NCBI GenBank assembly: GCA_041745535.1
Contig: JBGTIS010000261.1
Span: 56,168 to 120,167 of the forward strand
Source: JBGTIS01 sp041745535
GTDB lineage: Bacteria; Bacteroidota; Bacteroidia; Cytophagales; Cyclobacteriaceae
Length of the DNA stretch: 64,000 bases
Direction: 5' to 3'
Below, piece by piece: positions 9,168 to 16,131 of the stretch (position 1 is its first letter; every line of letters starts with the position of its first letter). Below the pieces are notes generated by a model that was given only the letters and a program-made list of their open reading frames with translations, ran no database searches and had not been told where the DNA came from. The translations under genes were made by a program, and so were the position numbers.

Positions 9168-9575
9168 ATGATAAAGCTGTATGAAAAACCCTATTTAGAT
9201 ATCGATTTTGATGAAGAACGCAGTCTGATTATTCAAACCTGGAAAAGCTTCGCTACTCCCACACAATTTAGGGATGGCCTCGAAAAGTCATGGGAATTCA
9301 TCCGTACGAAAAAGGCATCTCTACTGTTGGTCAACACCCGTACAAAAAATGACAATACAGGTTGGATCACCAGAAGCCTGCCGGCTCCGCTCAGGTATGG
9401 ATTAAAGGCACAGGCCTTTATTGTGGGTTCCGGCATTGCTGATCAGTTGTCATTAAAAACCTTCAAATACCAGCAGGAAGCTACGAACACTCAGTATTTT
9501 GAGGATGCGAAAAAAGCTAAAAACTGGTTGGCGACCCAATTACTCCGTACTGAAAGAAATAGCCTGTCGTACTGA
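9168..9575 (+). CDS. Hypothetical protein, possibly STAS/SpoIIAA-like
   Basis: A 135-residue soluble protein starting MIKLYEKPYLDIDFDEERSL. The alternation of strands and helices (SLIIQTWKSF, then ASLLLVNTRTKND, then LKAQAFIVGSG) resembles the SpoIIAA-like fold found in many Cytophagales proteins of this length, in which a protein of unknown role may bind lipids or partners. There are no catalytic residues I can name. It lies between decayed sequence on both sides, after a very AT-rich leader. Confidence 0.55.
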   Translation: MIKLYEKPYLDIDFDEERSLIIQTWKSFATPTQFRDGLEKSWEFIRTKKASLLLVNTRTKNDNTGWITRSLPAPLRYGLKAQAFIVGSGIADQLSLKTFKYQQEATNTQYFEDAKKAKNWLATQLLRTERNSLSY

Positions 9576-9797
9576 AAAACCCAGTTTGCCAAAACTTAAA
9601 ACACCTATTATTTACTGGAACAACCGGATTTTGGTGGGATTTTTATGTTTCCTATTTTTATGATCTGGCCAATGAAGATTTAACCGAGGCTTTTAGCTAT
9701 TATATCGCGCGATCGCTAAACGATGCGGCAGTATCAGCCTGGTTTGAAAAGTAATGATTCTGAATTTCAGAAATTTAAGCAATGGGTAAGTGAGTAA
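9563..9797 (+). pseudogene. Frameshifted gene fragment, unrecognised family
   Basis: A frame without start codon reads LLFTGTTGFWWDFYVSYF, then YDLANEDLTEAFSYYIARSL and NDAAVSAWFEK up to a TAA at 9752-9754. One base over, the frame continues as NDSEFQKFKQWVSE before a stop at 9795-9797, which completes the sentence naturally. This is the pattern of a decayed C-terminal coding segment with a single-base frameshift. I cannot assign the family. Confidence 0.45.
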
Positions 9798-9807
9798 ATT
9801 TTTTTAA

Positions 9808-9906
9808 CAAAAACTCCACGAAGTAGATAGAGTTCTCCGAAATCAAAATCGTGAAGAAGAAGCCAAAATCAAAGACCAGAAAGTAATCTGGGAACTGAAA
9901 CGGTAA
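9808..9906 (+). pseudogene. Second short gene remnant
   Basis: A 32-codon stretch without start reads QKLHEVDRVLRNQNREEE, then AKIKDQKVIWELKR before TAA at 9904-9906. The helical, charged composition looks like a real protein C-terminus, not noise. It follows directly after the frameshifted fragment and may come from the same lost region. From 9907 to 10013 I see nothing. Confidence 0.35.
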
Positions 9907-10013
9907 TGGTTTTATACTTCTTTCCAATTGCATACCGCGGTACTAAATCCGACAGAAACGTTGCATTCGGAGTAAATGTAACAGGTAGTTTATTAAACTT
10001 TATATTTCAAACT

Positions 10014-10388
10014 TTATGCTTCAATTTTAGGCTGAGAATTTCGGGATACCAACACAATAATGGTAGCCAATATACCAAAAAAGATGGGCGCTCCAATCAT
10101 TTGTGTCTGGGGCGGATCAGCCTGCAAATGGGTATATATAGCGATAACCATCCAGGGATAAATTAAATAAGCGAAGAACTTCCGGTATTTAGGAATTAAA
10201 AGTCCGACAGCAAAAATAATTTCGCTAATGCCAATCGGATACATGAGCCATAACGGATATCCCCAGCTTTCAAAGTTTTTAACCTGCGTTTCTATGCCCA
10301 GAAGTTTTGTGATACCTGAGAAAACAAAAGCCAGGCTCAATAATACAGCCGCGATCCATGAAATAATGTTTTTTGCTTTGGTAGACAT
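10014..10388 (-). CDS. DoxX-like small membrane protein
   Basis: A 124-residue protein with four predicted helices, beginning STKAKNIISWIAAVLLSLAF then VFSGITKLLGIE, the N-terminal signature of DoxX-like proteins. The middle GISEIIFAVGLLIPKYRKF corresponds to the second and third helix region. Function is unknown; related proteins are inner-membrane proteins. It stands alone on the minus strand between the decayed fragments and the S74 surface protein gene. Confidence 0.75.
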   Translation of the reverse strand: MSTKAKNIISWIAAVLLSLAFVFSGITKLLGIETQVKNFESWGYPLWLMYPIGISEIIFAVGLLIPKYRKFFAYLIYPWMVIAIYTHLQADPPQTQMIGAPIFFGILATIIVLVSRNSQPKIEA

Positions 10389-10481
10389 GATAAATCAATT
10401 TAAGGGTTAAAAGATATATACGTCTTTAACAAAAATTTAAATTTCTCGGAAAACAAGCAAAATAACCAGGATGTATAAATA

Positions 10482-11741
10482 TTACCGGGTCAGGATCATC
10501 CGTTGTGAGCTTAGCTTCTGACCATCCACCGTCAGGGTATAGATATACGTACCGGCAGCCAAACTTACCGCTGAAATCTCTACCTGCCCGACACCGGTTT
10601 TCAGGTTATCAAATCTTTTCATTTCTACTCCATTCAGGTTGGTAATTACCAGGCTTACCTGCCGGGCATCCTCAGGGGCCTGATAGCTAATCGAAGTGCT
10701 TTGGTTAAACGGATTGGGTTGATTTTGCTGCAGCAAGGTGCCCATGTTTGAAGATGGGACGGAACCAGAAGGAATTAGTCCTTTTTGTATCAACACCTGT
10801 TTCATCGAGAGCAGTTCCTGTTTCAACTCATCCCTTTCCGCGCTTAACTCTTTAATGGCTTCCACCAGAACCGGAATCATACCCATATAATTAACGGCGA
10901 GCATGCCTTCATCCTCAGTTACTAACTCAGGAAAAACCTTCTGAATGTCCTGGGCTACAAAACCGTAATAAGTAGGTTTATCTGTTTTGGTAATGGGCTG
11001 GTCTGTGGATTGCGCATCCAGATCGGATAGGGACGATTGTTGTTCCTTAGTTTTCTGTTCGTTAAAAGCATCCTCTTTCAACAGATAGCTTACTCCTTCT
11101 ACTTTTTGCACTTTGGTCAGGGCATTTTCCAGGGGATGAATATCCTGTTTGAGTCGTTTGTCGGAAGCCACATCATAGGCCGTAGCTCTTACTTTTCCCG
11201 GTACGAAGAGTTTGTAAGTATTACCCGTATATTTGGTGCCGATACTGACAGAATTTTTTTCGAAATTCCCATAGATCAGGGGTTTGCTGTCGTCTTGGTT
11301 ATCAATATAGAGCCTATTAGAACCTGTTTCACTGTAACCGGCGTAATTACCGAGAAAAACATTGTTACTTCCGGTTGTATTTTTGAAACCACTGTATTTT
11401 CCGAGGAATGTGTTGTAATACCCAGTGGTATTATAATAACCGCTGGCACTACCAATAAAAGTATTATAATTCCCGGTAGTGTTCCTGGAACCGCTGTTAG
11501 CTCCCACAAAGGTATTATTAGCTGAAGTAGTATTAGGTCCGCTGCCAAATCCAATAAAAGTATTGTAGGATGCAAGAGTGATCTTCCCGGCATTATAACC
11601 AATGTGTGTATTAGCTAATCCACCAGAACCCGCTCCGGTGCCATAGTAAACGGTAGTTTGTGCTAAAACCTGAGAAATGCCCGTCCAGAATAACAGTAAC
11701 AGGCACATTAACAGATAAGGGAGGTAAATGAATTTTTTCAT
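10482..11741 (-). CDS. Surface protein with YadA-like repeats, S74 chaperone domain and type IX sorting domain
   Basis: A 419-residue secreted protein. Residues 1-28 are a signal peptide. Residues 44-142 carry five repeats of 16-17 residues built on NTFIGxxSGxxNTTG, like trimeric head repeats of adhesins. Residues 192-300 form a peptidase S74 (endosialidase chaperone) domain: SDKRLKQDI at 193-201 gives the Ser-Asp-Lys of autocleavage, and YYGFVAQDIQKVFPEL follows at 258-273. A short coiled coil (293-318) precedes a type IX sorting domain (336-419, QPNPFNQST... RMILTR). The role is inferred to be a trimeric fibre exported to the surface. An interesting point is that the S74 domain is followed by the sorting domain, so cleavage would separate fibre and anchor. 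Confidence 0.82.
   Translation of the reverse strand: MKKFIYLPYLLMCLLLLFWTGISQVLAQTTVYYGTGAGSGGLANTHIGYNAGKITLASYNTFIGFGSGPNTTSANNTFVGANSGSRNTTGNYNTFIGSASGYYNTTGYYNTFLGKYSGFKNTTGSNNVFLGNYAGYSETGSNRLYIDNQDDSKPLIYGNFEKNSVSIGTKYTGNTYKLFVPGKVRATAYDVASDKRLKQDIHPLENALTKVQKVEGVSYLLKEDAFNEQKTKEQQSSLSDLDAQSTDQPITKTDKPTYYGFVAQDIQKVFPELVTEDEGMLAVNYMGMIPVLVEAIKELSAERDELKQELLSMKQVLIQKGLIPSGSVPSSNMGTLLQQNQPNPFNQSTSISYQAPEDARQVSLVITNLNGVEMKRFDNLKTGVGQVEISAVSLAAGTYIYTLTVDGQKLSSQRMILTR
11316..11612 (-). repeat. Coding tandem repeats, 48-51 bases per unit
   Basis: Five degenerate units inside the S74 surface protein, each encoding NTF(I/V/L)Gxx(S/A)GxxNTTG. The repeat also creates a long antisense open frame at 11037-11525, which is not considered a gene. 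Confidence 0.75.
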
Positions 11742-12007
11742 GGCAGTTAGTTGTTAAGTGTGATAAAACTTAACCGTTAGTAAATTAGAAAATTGAAAAT
11801 GTAACTTACTTAGGGCATAATGATGGTATTATCAACCCTTTCCTTTGACGGTGCTGATCAGATACTTAACCAATCGTTGGAGAGAAGAAATTAATGAAGA
11901 AAGAGAGGAAGAAAAGGAAATGCTAAGCCTGAGTAACGAATGTACGTAGATTGAAGTTATAATATGAGAAGAGCATTTGTTTAAAAAAACAGGTCAACCA
12001 GGAGATT

Positions 12008-12571
12008 ATGAATCAATTTTTTGAAACCATATCTGAATTTGCCACTCTTTCTTCAGAAAGTAAACAGGAATTGGCTTTGCGTTTGAAAAAGTTGGAATTA
12101 CCCAAAGGGTACGTTTTGGTAAATCCGGGAGCGGTTTGTAATTATGTGTATTTTATTGAAGAGGGGCTTTCCCGTACTTTTTACCTTAAAGCAGGAAAAG
12201 ACGTAACCGATTGGTTAAGTGCTGAAAATTCTTTTGCCTGTTCCATCGTGAGCTTTCTGACCAGAAAACCGGATATTCGTGGCATTGAGCTTTTAGAACC
12301 GGCTGTACTCTGGGCATTGCACCATGATGCCTTGGAACAACTTTATGCCCGGCACCACGACATAGAAAGATTAGGTCGCAACCTGATGAGCCTGGGCATT
12401 ATCCAGTTGCAGCAGCGGTTCGACGATCTGCACTTTGCTACGGCCACCCATCGTTATGAAACGCTGATGCGCACCAATCCCACTTTTATCCAACGGGTGC
12501 CGCTGGGTATGATTGCTTCTTACCTGGGGATAACTCAGGAAACTTTGAGTAGAATCCGATCGCGGTTTTGA
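12008..12571 (+). CDS. Crp/Fnr family transcriptional regulator
   Basis: A 187-residue regulator with an N-terminal cyclic-nucleotide-binding-like domain (LPKGYVLVNPGAVCNYVYFIEEG at about 33-55) and a C-terminal helix-turn-helix (IASYLGITQETLSRIRSRF). The ligand is unknown. The AhpD-like gene starts 64 bases after its stop, so this regulator probably controls or is co-transcribed with it. The 266 bases upstream contain no clear gene; a short acidic open stretch (11840-11949) may be a decayed C-terminus. Confidence 0.85.
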   Translation: MNQFFETISEFATLSSESKQELALRLKKLELPKGYVLVNPGAVCNYVYFIEEGLSRTFYLKAGKDVTDWLSAENSFACSIVSFLTRKPDIRGIELLEPAVLWALHHDALEQLYARHHDIERLGRNLMSLGIIQLQQRFDDLHFATATHRYETLMRTNPTFIQRVPLGMIASYLGITQETLSRIRSRF

Positions 12572-12635
12572 TTTTTTGATAATTGTCAAAAGAAATGAAG
12601 AAACCCTTCTGGAAATTTGTAAAAATTTTTCAGAT

Positions 12636-13184
12636 ATGAGACTACAACCCATTAATCATCCCCAATCCGTTATACTAAAAATCGCCTATTTTGTAAGTAA
12701 AAGGCAATTTGGAAAAGTATTGTCAGCTTTGCGTATTATTTACGCCAGAAGCAAACCCATTATGATGGCTTCGCTAAAGGTGATCAGCACAGAAAAAAAA
12801 TTGCATCTTCCCAAAGAAATCAAAATTCTCATTCGTTATTACACGTCGCATTTGAACGAATGCCAGTTTTGTTCCAACGCCATTGAATATGCGGCCCACA
12901 AAGAAAACCTTGAATTTCAGAAATTGAAAGAACTGATAAACTTCCGGAATAGCAATCAGTTTAGTAAAAAGGAAAAGAGTCTGCTGGCTTATTTGGAGGA
13001 AGTTAATACGACGAAAACAGCTTCAGATGAAACCTTTAACCAATTGAAAAACTATTTTTCTGAACGAGATATTGTGGAAATTACCTGGATAAACGCTACA
13101 GAAAATTACTTCAATCTGATGGCCAAACCACTGGGACTGACTTCCGACGAATTACAATATAAGGTGAAACAAACCCAGCCATAA
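12636..13184 (+). CDS. AhpD-like / carboxymuconolactone decarboxylase family protein
   Basis: A 182-residue all-helical protein. The segment LIRYYTSHLNECQFCSNAIEYAAH holds the CxxC pair and nearby His typical of AhpD-like alkylhydroperoxidase proteins, which use the pair for peroxide or thiol redox chemistry. The start at 12636 (ATG, MRLQPINHP) is preferred over a TTG at 12576, which begins five bases after the regulator stop. Location directly after a Crp/Fnr gene suggests a stress-responsive pair. The exact substrate is not known. Confidence 0.75.
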   Translation: MRLQPINHPQSVILKIAYFVSKRQFGKVLSALRIIYARSKPIMMASLKVISTEKKLHLPKEIKILIRYYTSHLNECQFCSNAIEYAAHKENLEFQKLKELINFRNSNQFSKKEKSLLAYLEEVNTTKTASDETFNQLKNYFSERDIVEITWINATENYFNLMAKPLGLTSDELQYKVKQTQP

Positions 13185-13367
13185 TTTTGGTGTCGGGTCT
13201 GCTGCTTTTTAATAGTAAGAACTGAAATAGTGGTAATAAATGCAAAAAAGCGCTAGGTTTGAATTCTTATTACGGCAATCGAGCGTCTGAAAAAAAGGCA
13301 AAAAACAAAATATAGAATTGTACGTTTTCAGAAAAAGCTAAAACAACTTAACAAACTTAGTCAGACA

Positions 13368-14015
13368 ATGGTACAAATTAAGAAACTAATTCTGGATGCG
13401 TTACCTACCGGATTACGCAATCAGATACGGGGACAGGGTAAAAAGTTTTTCAAGAATAAAATTTTAAAAGACTGGGAAAATAAAGGAAAGCCCGTTCCTC
13501 CTCCTCATGAGGTAAAGCAGGTAACCATAGAGGCGTATCAGAAATCGTTTAACTGTACCACAATGGTGGAAACCGGCACTTACCTGGGAGATATGATATT
13601 CGCCATGAAAGACAATTTTGCTAAGTTGTATAGTATTGAATTAGAACCTACACTTTGGAAGAATGCGGTAAAAAGATTTTCTAATAATAAGCACATCGAA
13701 ATTTTACAGGGCGACAGCGGCAAAGTTTTACACGAACTGGTACCCAAGCTTAATTCAAAGGCGCTGTTTTGGCTGGATGGACATTATTCGGCAGGGGTTA
13801 CGGCAAAAGGTGAAAAGTACTGTCCCATCTACGAAGAACTGGATGCCATATTCAATGGGAATAACCACAAACATGTTTTACTGATTGATGATGCCCGCCA
13901 CTTCAATGGTAAAAGCGATTATCCTACCATTGAAGAACTGAAACAATACGTAAAAACCAAGAATCCACAGTATAAAGTAGAAGTAAAAGACGATCTTATT
14001 AGAATAACAGAGTAG
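13368..14015 (+). CDS. Class I SAM methyltransferase-like protein
   Basis: A 215-residue protein with a Rossmann-like core: TTMVETGTYLGDM (motif I position), KLYSIELEP (acidic motif II), IEILQGDSGKVL, ALFWLDGHYSAGV (motif IV) and HVLLIDDARHFNG. This layout is seen in methyltransferase-like proteins of the Methyltransf_24 / FkbM neighbourhood, often near polysaccharide genes. Here it stands alone, so the substrate is unknown. The basic N-terminal 45 residues (LPTGLRNQIRGQGKKFFKNK) are reminiscent of glycosyltransferase-cluster proteins. Confidence 0.6.
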   Translation: MVQIKKLILDALPTGLRNQIRGQGKKFFKNKILKDWENKGKPVPPPHEVKQVTIEAYQKSFNCTTMVETGTYLGDMIFAMKDNFAKLYSIELEPTLWKNAVKRFSNNKHIEILQGDSGKVLHELVPKLNSKALFWLDGHYSAGVTAKGEKYCPIYEELDAIFNGNNHKHVLLIDDARHFNGKSDYPTIEELKQYVKTKNPQYKVEVKDDLIRITE

Positions 14016-14144
14016 TTCCAAAGTTTCATTCTGCTTGTGAAAAATTCTTATACCCTTACAATACCAACCGAAATCAGATTCCATGATTGAATCGTTTCAA
14101 TAAATTTTCAGATTTTTGTCAGCTGATTTGTTTTATTGACATAT

Positions 14145-14164
14145 TAATCGTAATATTACGATTA
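14145..14164. promoter_or_regulatory. Perfect 20-base palindrome, candidate ArsR operator
   Basis: TAATCGTAATATTACGATTA is identical to its reverse complement. It ends 6 bases before the arsR start codon. A closely similar palindrome (14529-14544) sits in front of arsM. Placement and duplication suggest ArsR autoregulation and joint control. Confidence 0.75.
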
Positions 14165-14170
14165 AATTAC

Positions 14171-14509
14171 ATGGAAATGGGTATTACCAAAGCAGAAGAA
14201 TTTTCGGTTAAAGACAATCGAATTGCCAAATACGCGAAAGCATTATCGCATCCGGCCCGGGTGGCCATTTTAAAAATACTGATTCAGAAACAGGCTTGTA
14301 TCTGTGGTGATATTGTAGACGAATTGCCGCTTTCGCAAAGTACAATTTCACAGCATTTGAAAGAATTAAAGCAATCAGGCTTAATTAAGGGCGATATCGA
14401 TGGCGCCAAGGTCTGCTATTGTATTGATGAAAAAGAATGGAAAGATGCTCAGGTTTATCTGAACGACCTGTTCGATAGCCAAAGGCGGAAAGCGGATCAG
14501 TGCTGCTAA
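14171..14509 (+). CDS. arsR: ArsR family metalloregulator (arsenic-responsive)
   Basis: A 112-residue winged-helix repressor. [12 protein letters not shown] at about 26-37 leads into [13 protein letters not shown], where C43 and C45 form the CxC arsenite-binding pair typical of ArsR, followed by the recognition helix [16 protein letters not shown]. Additional cysteines (VCYC at 81-84, terminal CC) could bind metal. On arsenite binding such proteins leave DNA. The start at 14171 fits the palindromic operator 6 bases upstream; a frame open from 14087 would include the operator and is rejected. arsM follows after 65 bases with its own operator copy. Confidence 0.88.
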   Translation: MEMGITKAEEFSVKDNRIAKYAKALSHPARVAILKILIQKQACICGDIVDELPLSQSTISQHLKELKQSGLIKGDIDGAKVCYCIDEKEWKDAQVYLNDLFDSQRRKADQCC

Positions 14510-14528
14510 AATTTTTTTGCGAATATTT

Positions 14529-14544
14529 ATCGTAATATAACGAT
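14529..14544. promoter_or_regulatory. Second near-palindromic ArsR operator before arsM
   Basis: ATCGTAATATAACGAT shares the half sites ATCGT and ACGAT and the central AATAT with the perfect palindrome before arsR, differing at one base of the symmetrical core. It lies 30 bases upstream of the arsM start, implying that arsM can be repressed separately from arsR. Confidence 0.7.
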
Positions 14545-14574
14545 TTTATAATTATAAATTTAAATGATAATACA

Positions 14575-15417
14575 ATGGAAAATAACACACAAATAAAAGA
14601 AGTAGTAAAGCAAAGATACGCGGCAATTGCCCTGCAAGATAAGGTTACCAACGAATCCTCCTGTTGTGGCGCTAGCGGTTGTTCTACCGAGGTTACGCAT
14701 ATTATGAACGACGACTATTCAGATTTAAAAGGGTACAATCCGGATGCTGACCTGGGACTTGGATGTGGCTTGCCCACCCTATTTGCCAAAATAAAGGAAG
14801 GAGATACCGTAATTGATTTAGGTTCGGGAGCCGGTAACGACTGTTTTATTGCCAGTTCAGAAACAGGGGAATCCGGTAAGGTGATTGGCATTGATTTTAC
14901 AACTGCCATGATTAATAAAGCCAGGGTCAATGCGGAAAAACTAGGATTCAATAATGTGGAATTCCGGCAGGGAGATATAGAGGAAATGCCGGTTTCGGAC
15001 AACACCGCTGATGTAATTGTTAGTAATTGTGTATTGAATTTGGTTCCCAATAAAAGTAATGTGTTCCGTGAAATTTTCAGAACATTAAAACCGGGCGGCC
15101 ATTTTAGTATATCCGATATTGTATTAGAGGGCGAATTACCTGCTCAGTTACAAAATGCGGCGGAAATGTATGCAGGCTGTGTGGCTGGTGCCATTCAGAA
15201 AAATGAATATCTGGATTTGATCCGGCAGACGGGTTTTAAAAATATTACCATCCAGCAAGAAAAACCCATTACCCTTCCTGATGATATATTGAAACAGCAT
15301 TTAAGCGAACAGGAGCTGGATGCTTTTAAAACAGGCACTACAGGTATTTACAGCATTACTGTTTTCGCCGAAAAACCAAAAAAAGACAACTGTTGTGGAC
15401 CTGATTGCTGTTCCTAA
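14575..15417 (+). CDS. arsM: Arsenite S-adenosylmethionine methyltransferase
   Basis: A 280-residue cytosolic enzyme that methylates As(III) using SAM. Motif I is VIDLGSGAGNDC at about 79-90. Conserved cysteines of ArsM enzymes are recognisable: C64 (GLGCGLP), C152 (SNCVLNL) and C202 (AGCVAGA), with an N-terminal CCGASGC cluster (30-36) and a C-terminal CCGPDCC tail that may collect arsenic. The gene follows arsR by 65 bases with an operator copy between. No arsenite pump or arsenate reductase is seen, so detoxification here appears to depend on methylation unless other ars genes lie elsewhere. Confidence 0.9.
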   Translation: MENNTQIKEVVKQRYAAIALQDKVTNESSCCGASGCSTEVTHIMNDDYSDLKGYNPDADLGLGCGLPTLFAKIKEGDTVIDLGSGAGNDCFIASSETGESGKVIGIDFTTAMINKARVNAEKLGFNNVEFRQGDIEEMPVSDNTADVIVSNCVLNLVPNKSNVFREIFRTLKPGGHFSISDIVLEGELPAQLQNAAEMYAGCVAGAIQKNEYLDLIRQTGFKNITIQQEKPITLPDDILKQHLSEQELDAFKTGTTGIYSITVFAEKPKKDNCCGPDCCS

Positions 15418-15540
15418 GGCTGGAGAAATTAATTTATGCTGCTAACTTGCCGTTCGGTTAACGCAATGATTAGAAAGGCCTGGAGATAATTCAGGCTTGT
15501 CTATTAACCTACAACCAACTGAACCAAATTTTTCTAAACG

Positions 15541-16071
15541 ATGGACCTGCAATTCAGGCTTTGTGAGATGGACGACCTCCCGCTGCTTACTCATATTTCC
15601 AGGTCTACTTTTCGGGATGCTTTTGCTCATAAAAATACACCCGATGATCTTCATGCGTATCTGACAGTTGCTTTTAGCGAAAGCAAATTAAGGGAACAAC
15701 TGAGCAATGAAAATTCTGAATTTTACTTTGCCTGTTTGGAAGATAAAGTTGTAGGTTACATCAAAATAAACAGCGGGTTGGCCCAATCAGAATTGAAAGA
15801 AGAATTGGGAATGGAGATAGAAAGAATTTATGTGCTACAGGATTTTCAGGGAAAGGGTATTGGGAAAGAACTGCTGCTCTTTGCGATTGACTTAGGCAAA
15901 GCAAGAAATAAAGCCTATGTATGGCTCGGTGTATGGGAGAAAAACACAGATGCCATCCGTTTTTACCAAAGGCATGGATTTGTAAAATTTGGCGCACACA
16001 GTTTTATGCTGGGCCACGACCTGCAAACCGATCATTTAATGAAGCTGAATCTTCAAAAAAACTCGTTATAG
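15541..16071 (+). CDS. GNAT family N-acetyltransferase
   Basis: A 176-residue acetyl-CoA dependent acetyltransferase. The acetyl-CoA binding motif A reads RIYVLQDFQGKGIGKELLLFAID at about 95-117 (QGKGIG loop), preceded by the strand VVGYIKIN and followed by VWLGVWEKNTDAIRFYQRHGFVKFG, the classic final helix and strand. The acceptor may be a small molecule, a peptide or a protein N-terminus; it cannot be told from sequence. It stands alone, 123 bases after arsM and convergent with priA. Confidence 0.85.
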   Translation: MDLQFRLCEMDDLPLLTHISRSTFRDAFAHKNTPDDLHAYLTVAFSESKLREQLSNENSEFYFACLEDKVVGYIKINSGLAQSELKEELGMEIERIYVLQDFQGKGIGKELLLFAIDLGKARNKAYVWLGVWEKNTDAIRFYQRHGFVKFGAHSFMLGHDLQTDHLMKLNLQKNSL

Positions 16072-16131
16072 GGAAATCAAACTTTAGCGAAAAGACTGAA
16101 TCAATGGCAATTACTATGGTTCAATTATGAT

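Noticed and set aside
11037..11525. A 162-codon plus-strand open frame
   Set aside because: It lies opposite the S74 surface protein, over its repeats; the repetitive sequence keeps the antisense frame open. No protein features.
11840..11949. Short acidic frame ending NEEREEEKEMLSLSNECT
   Set aside because: No start codon other than TTG and too short to support; at most a decayed C-terminus.
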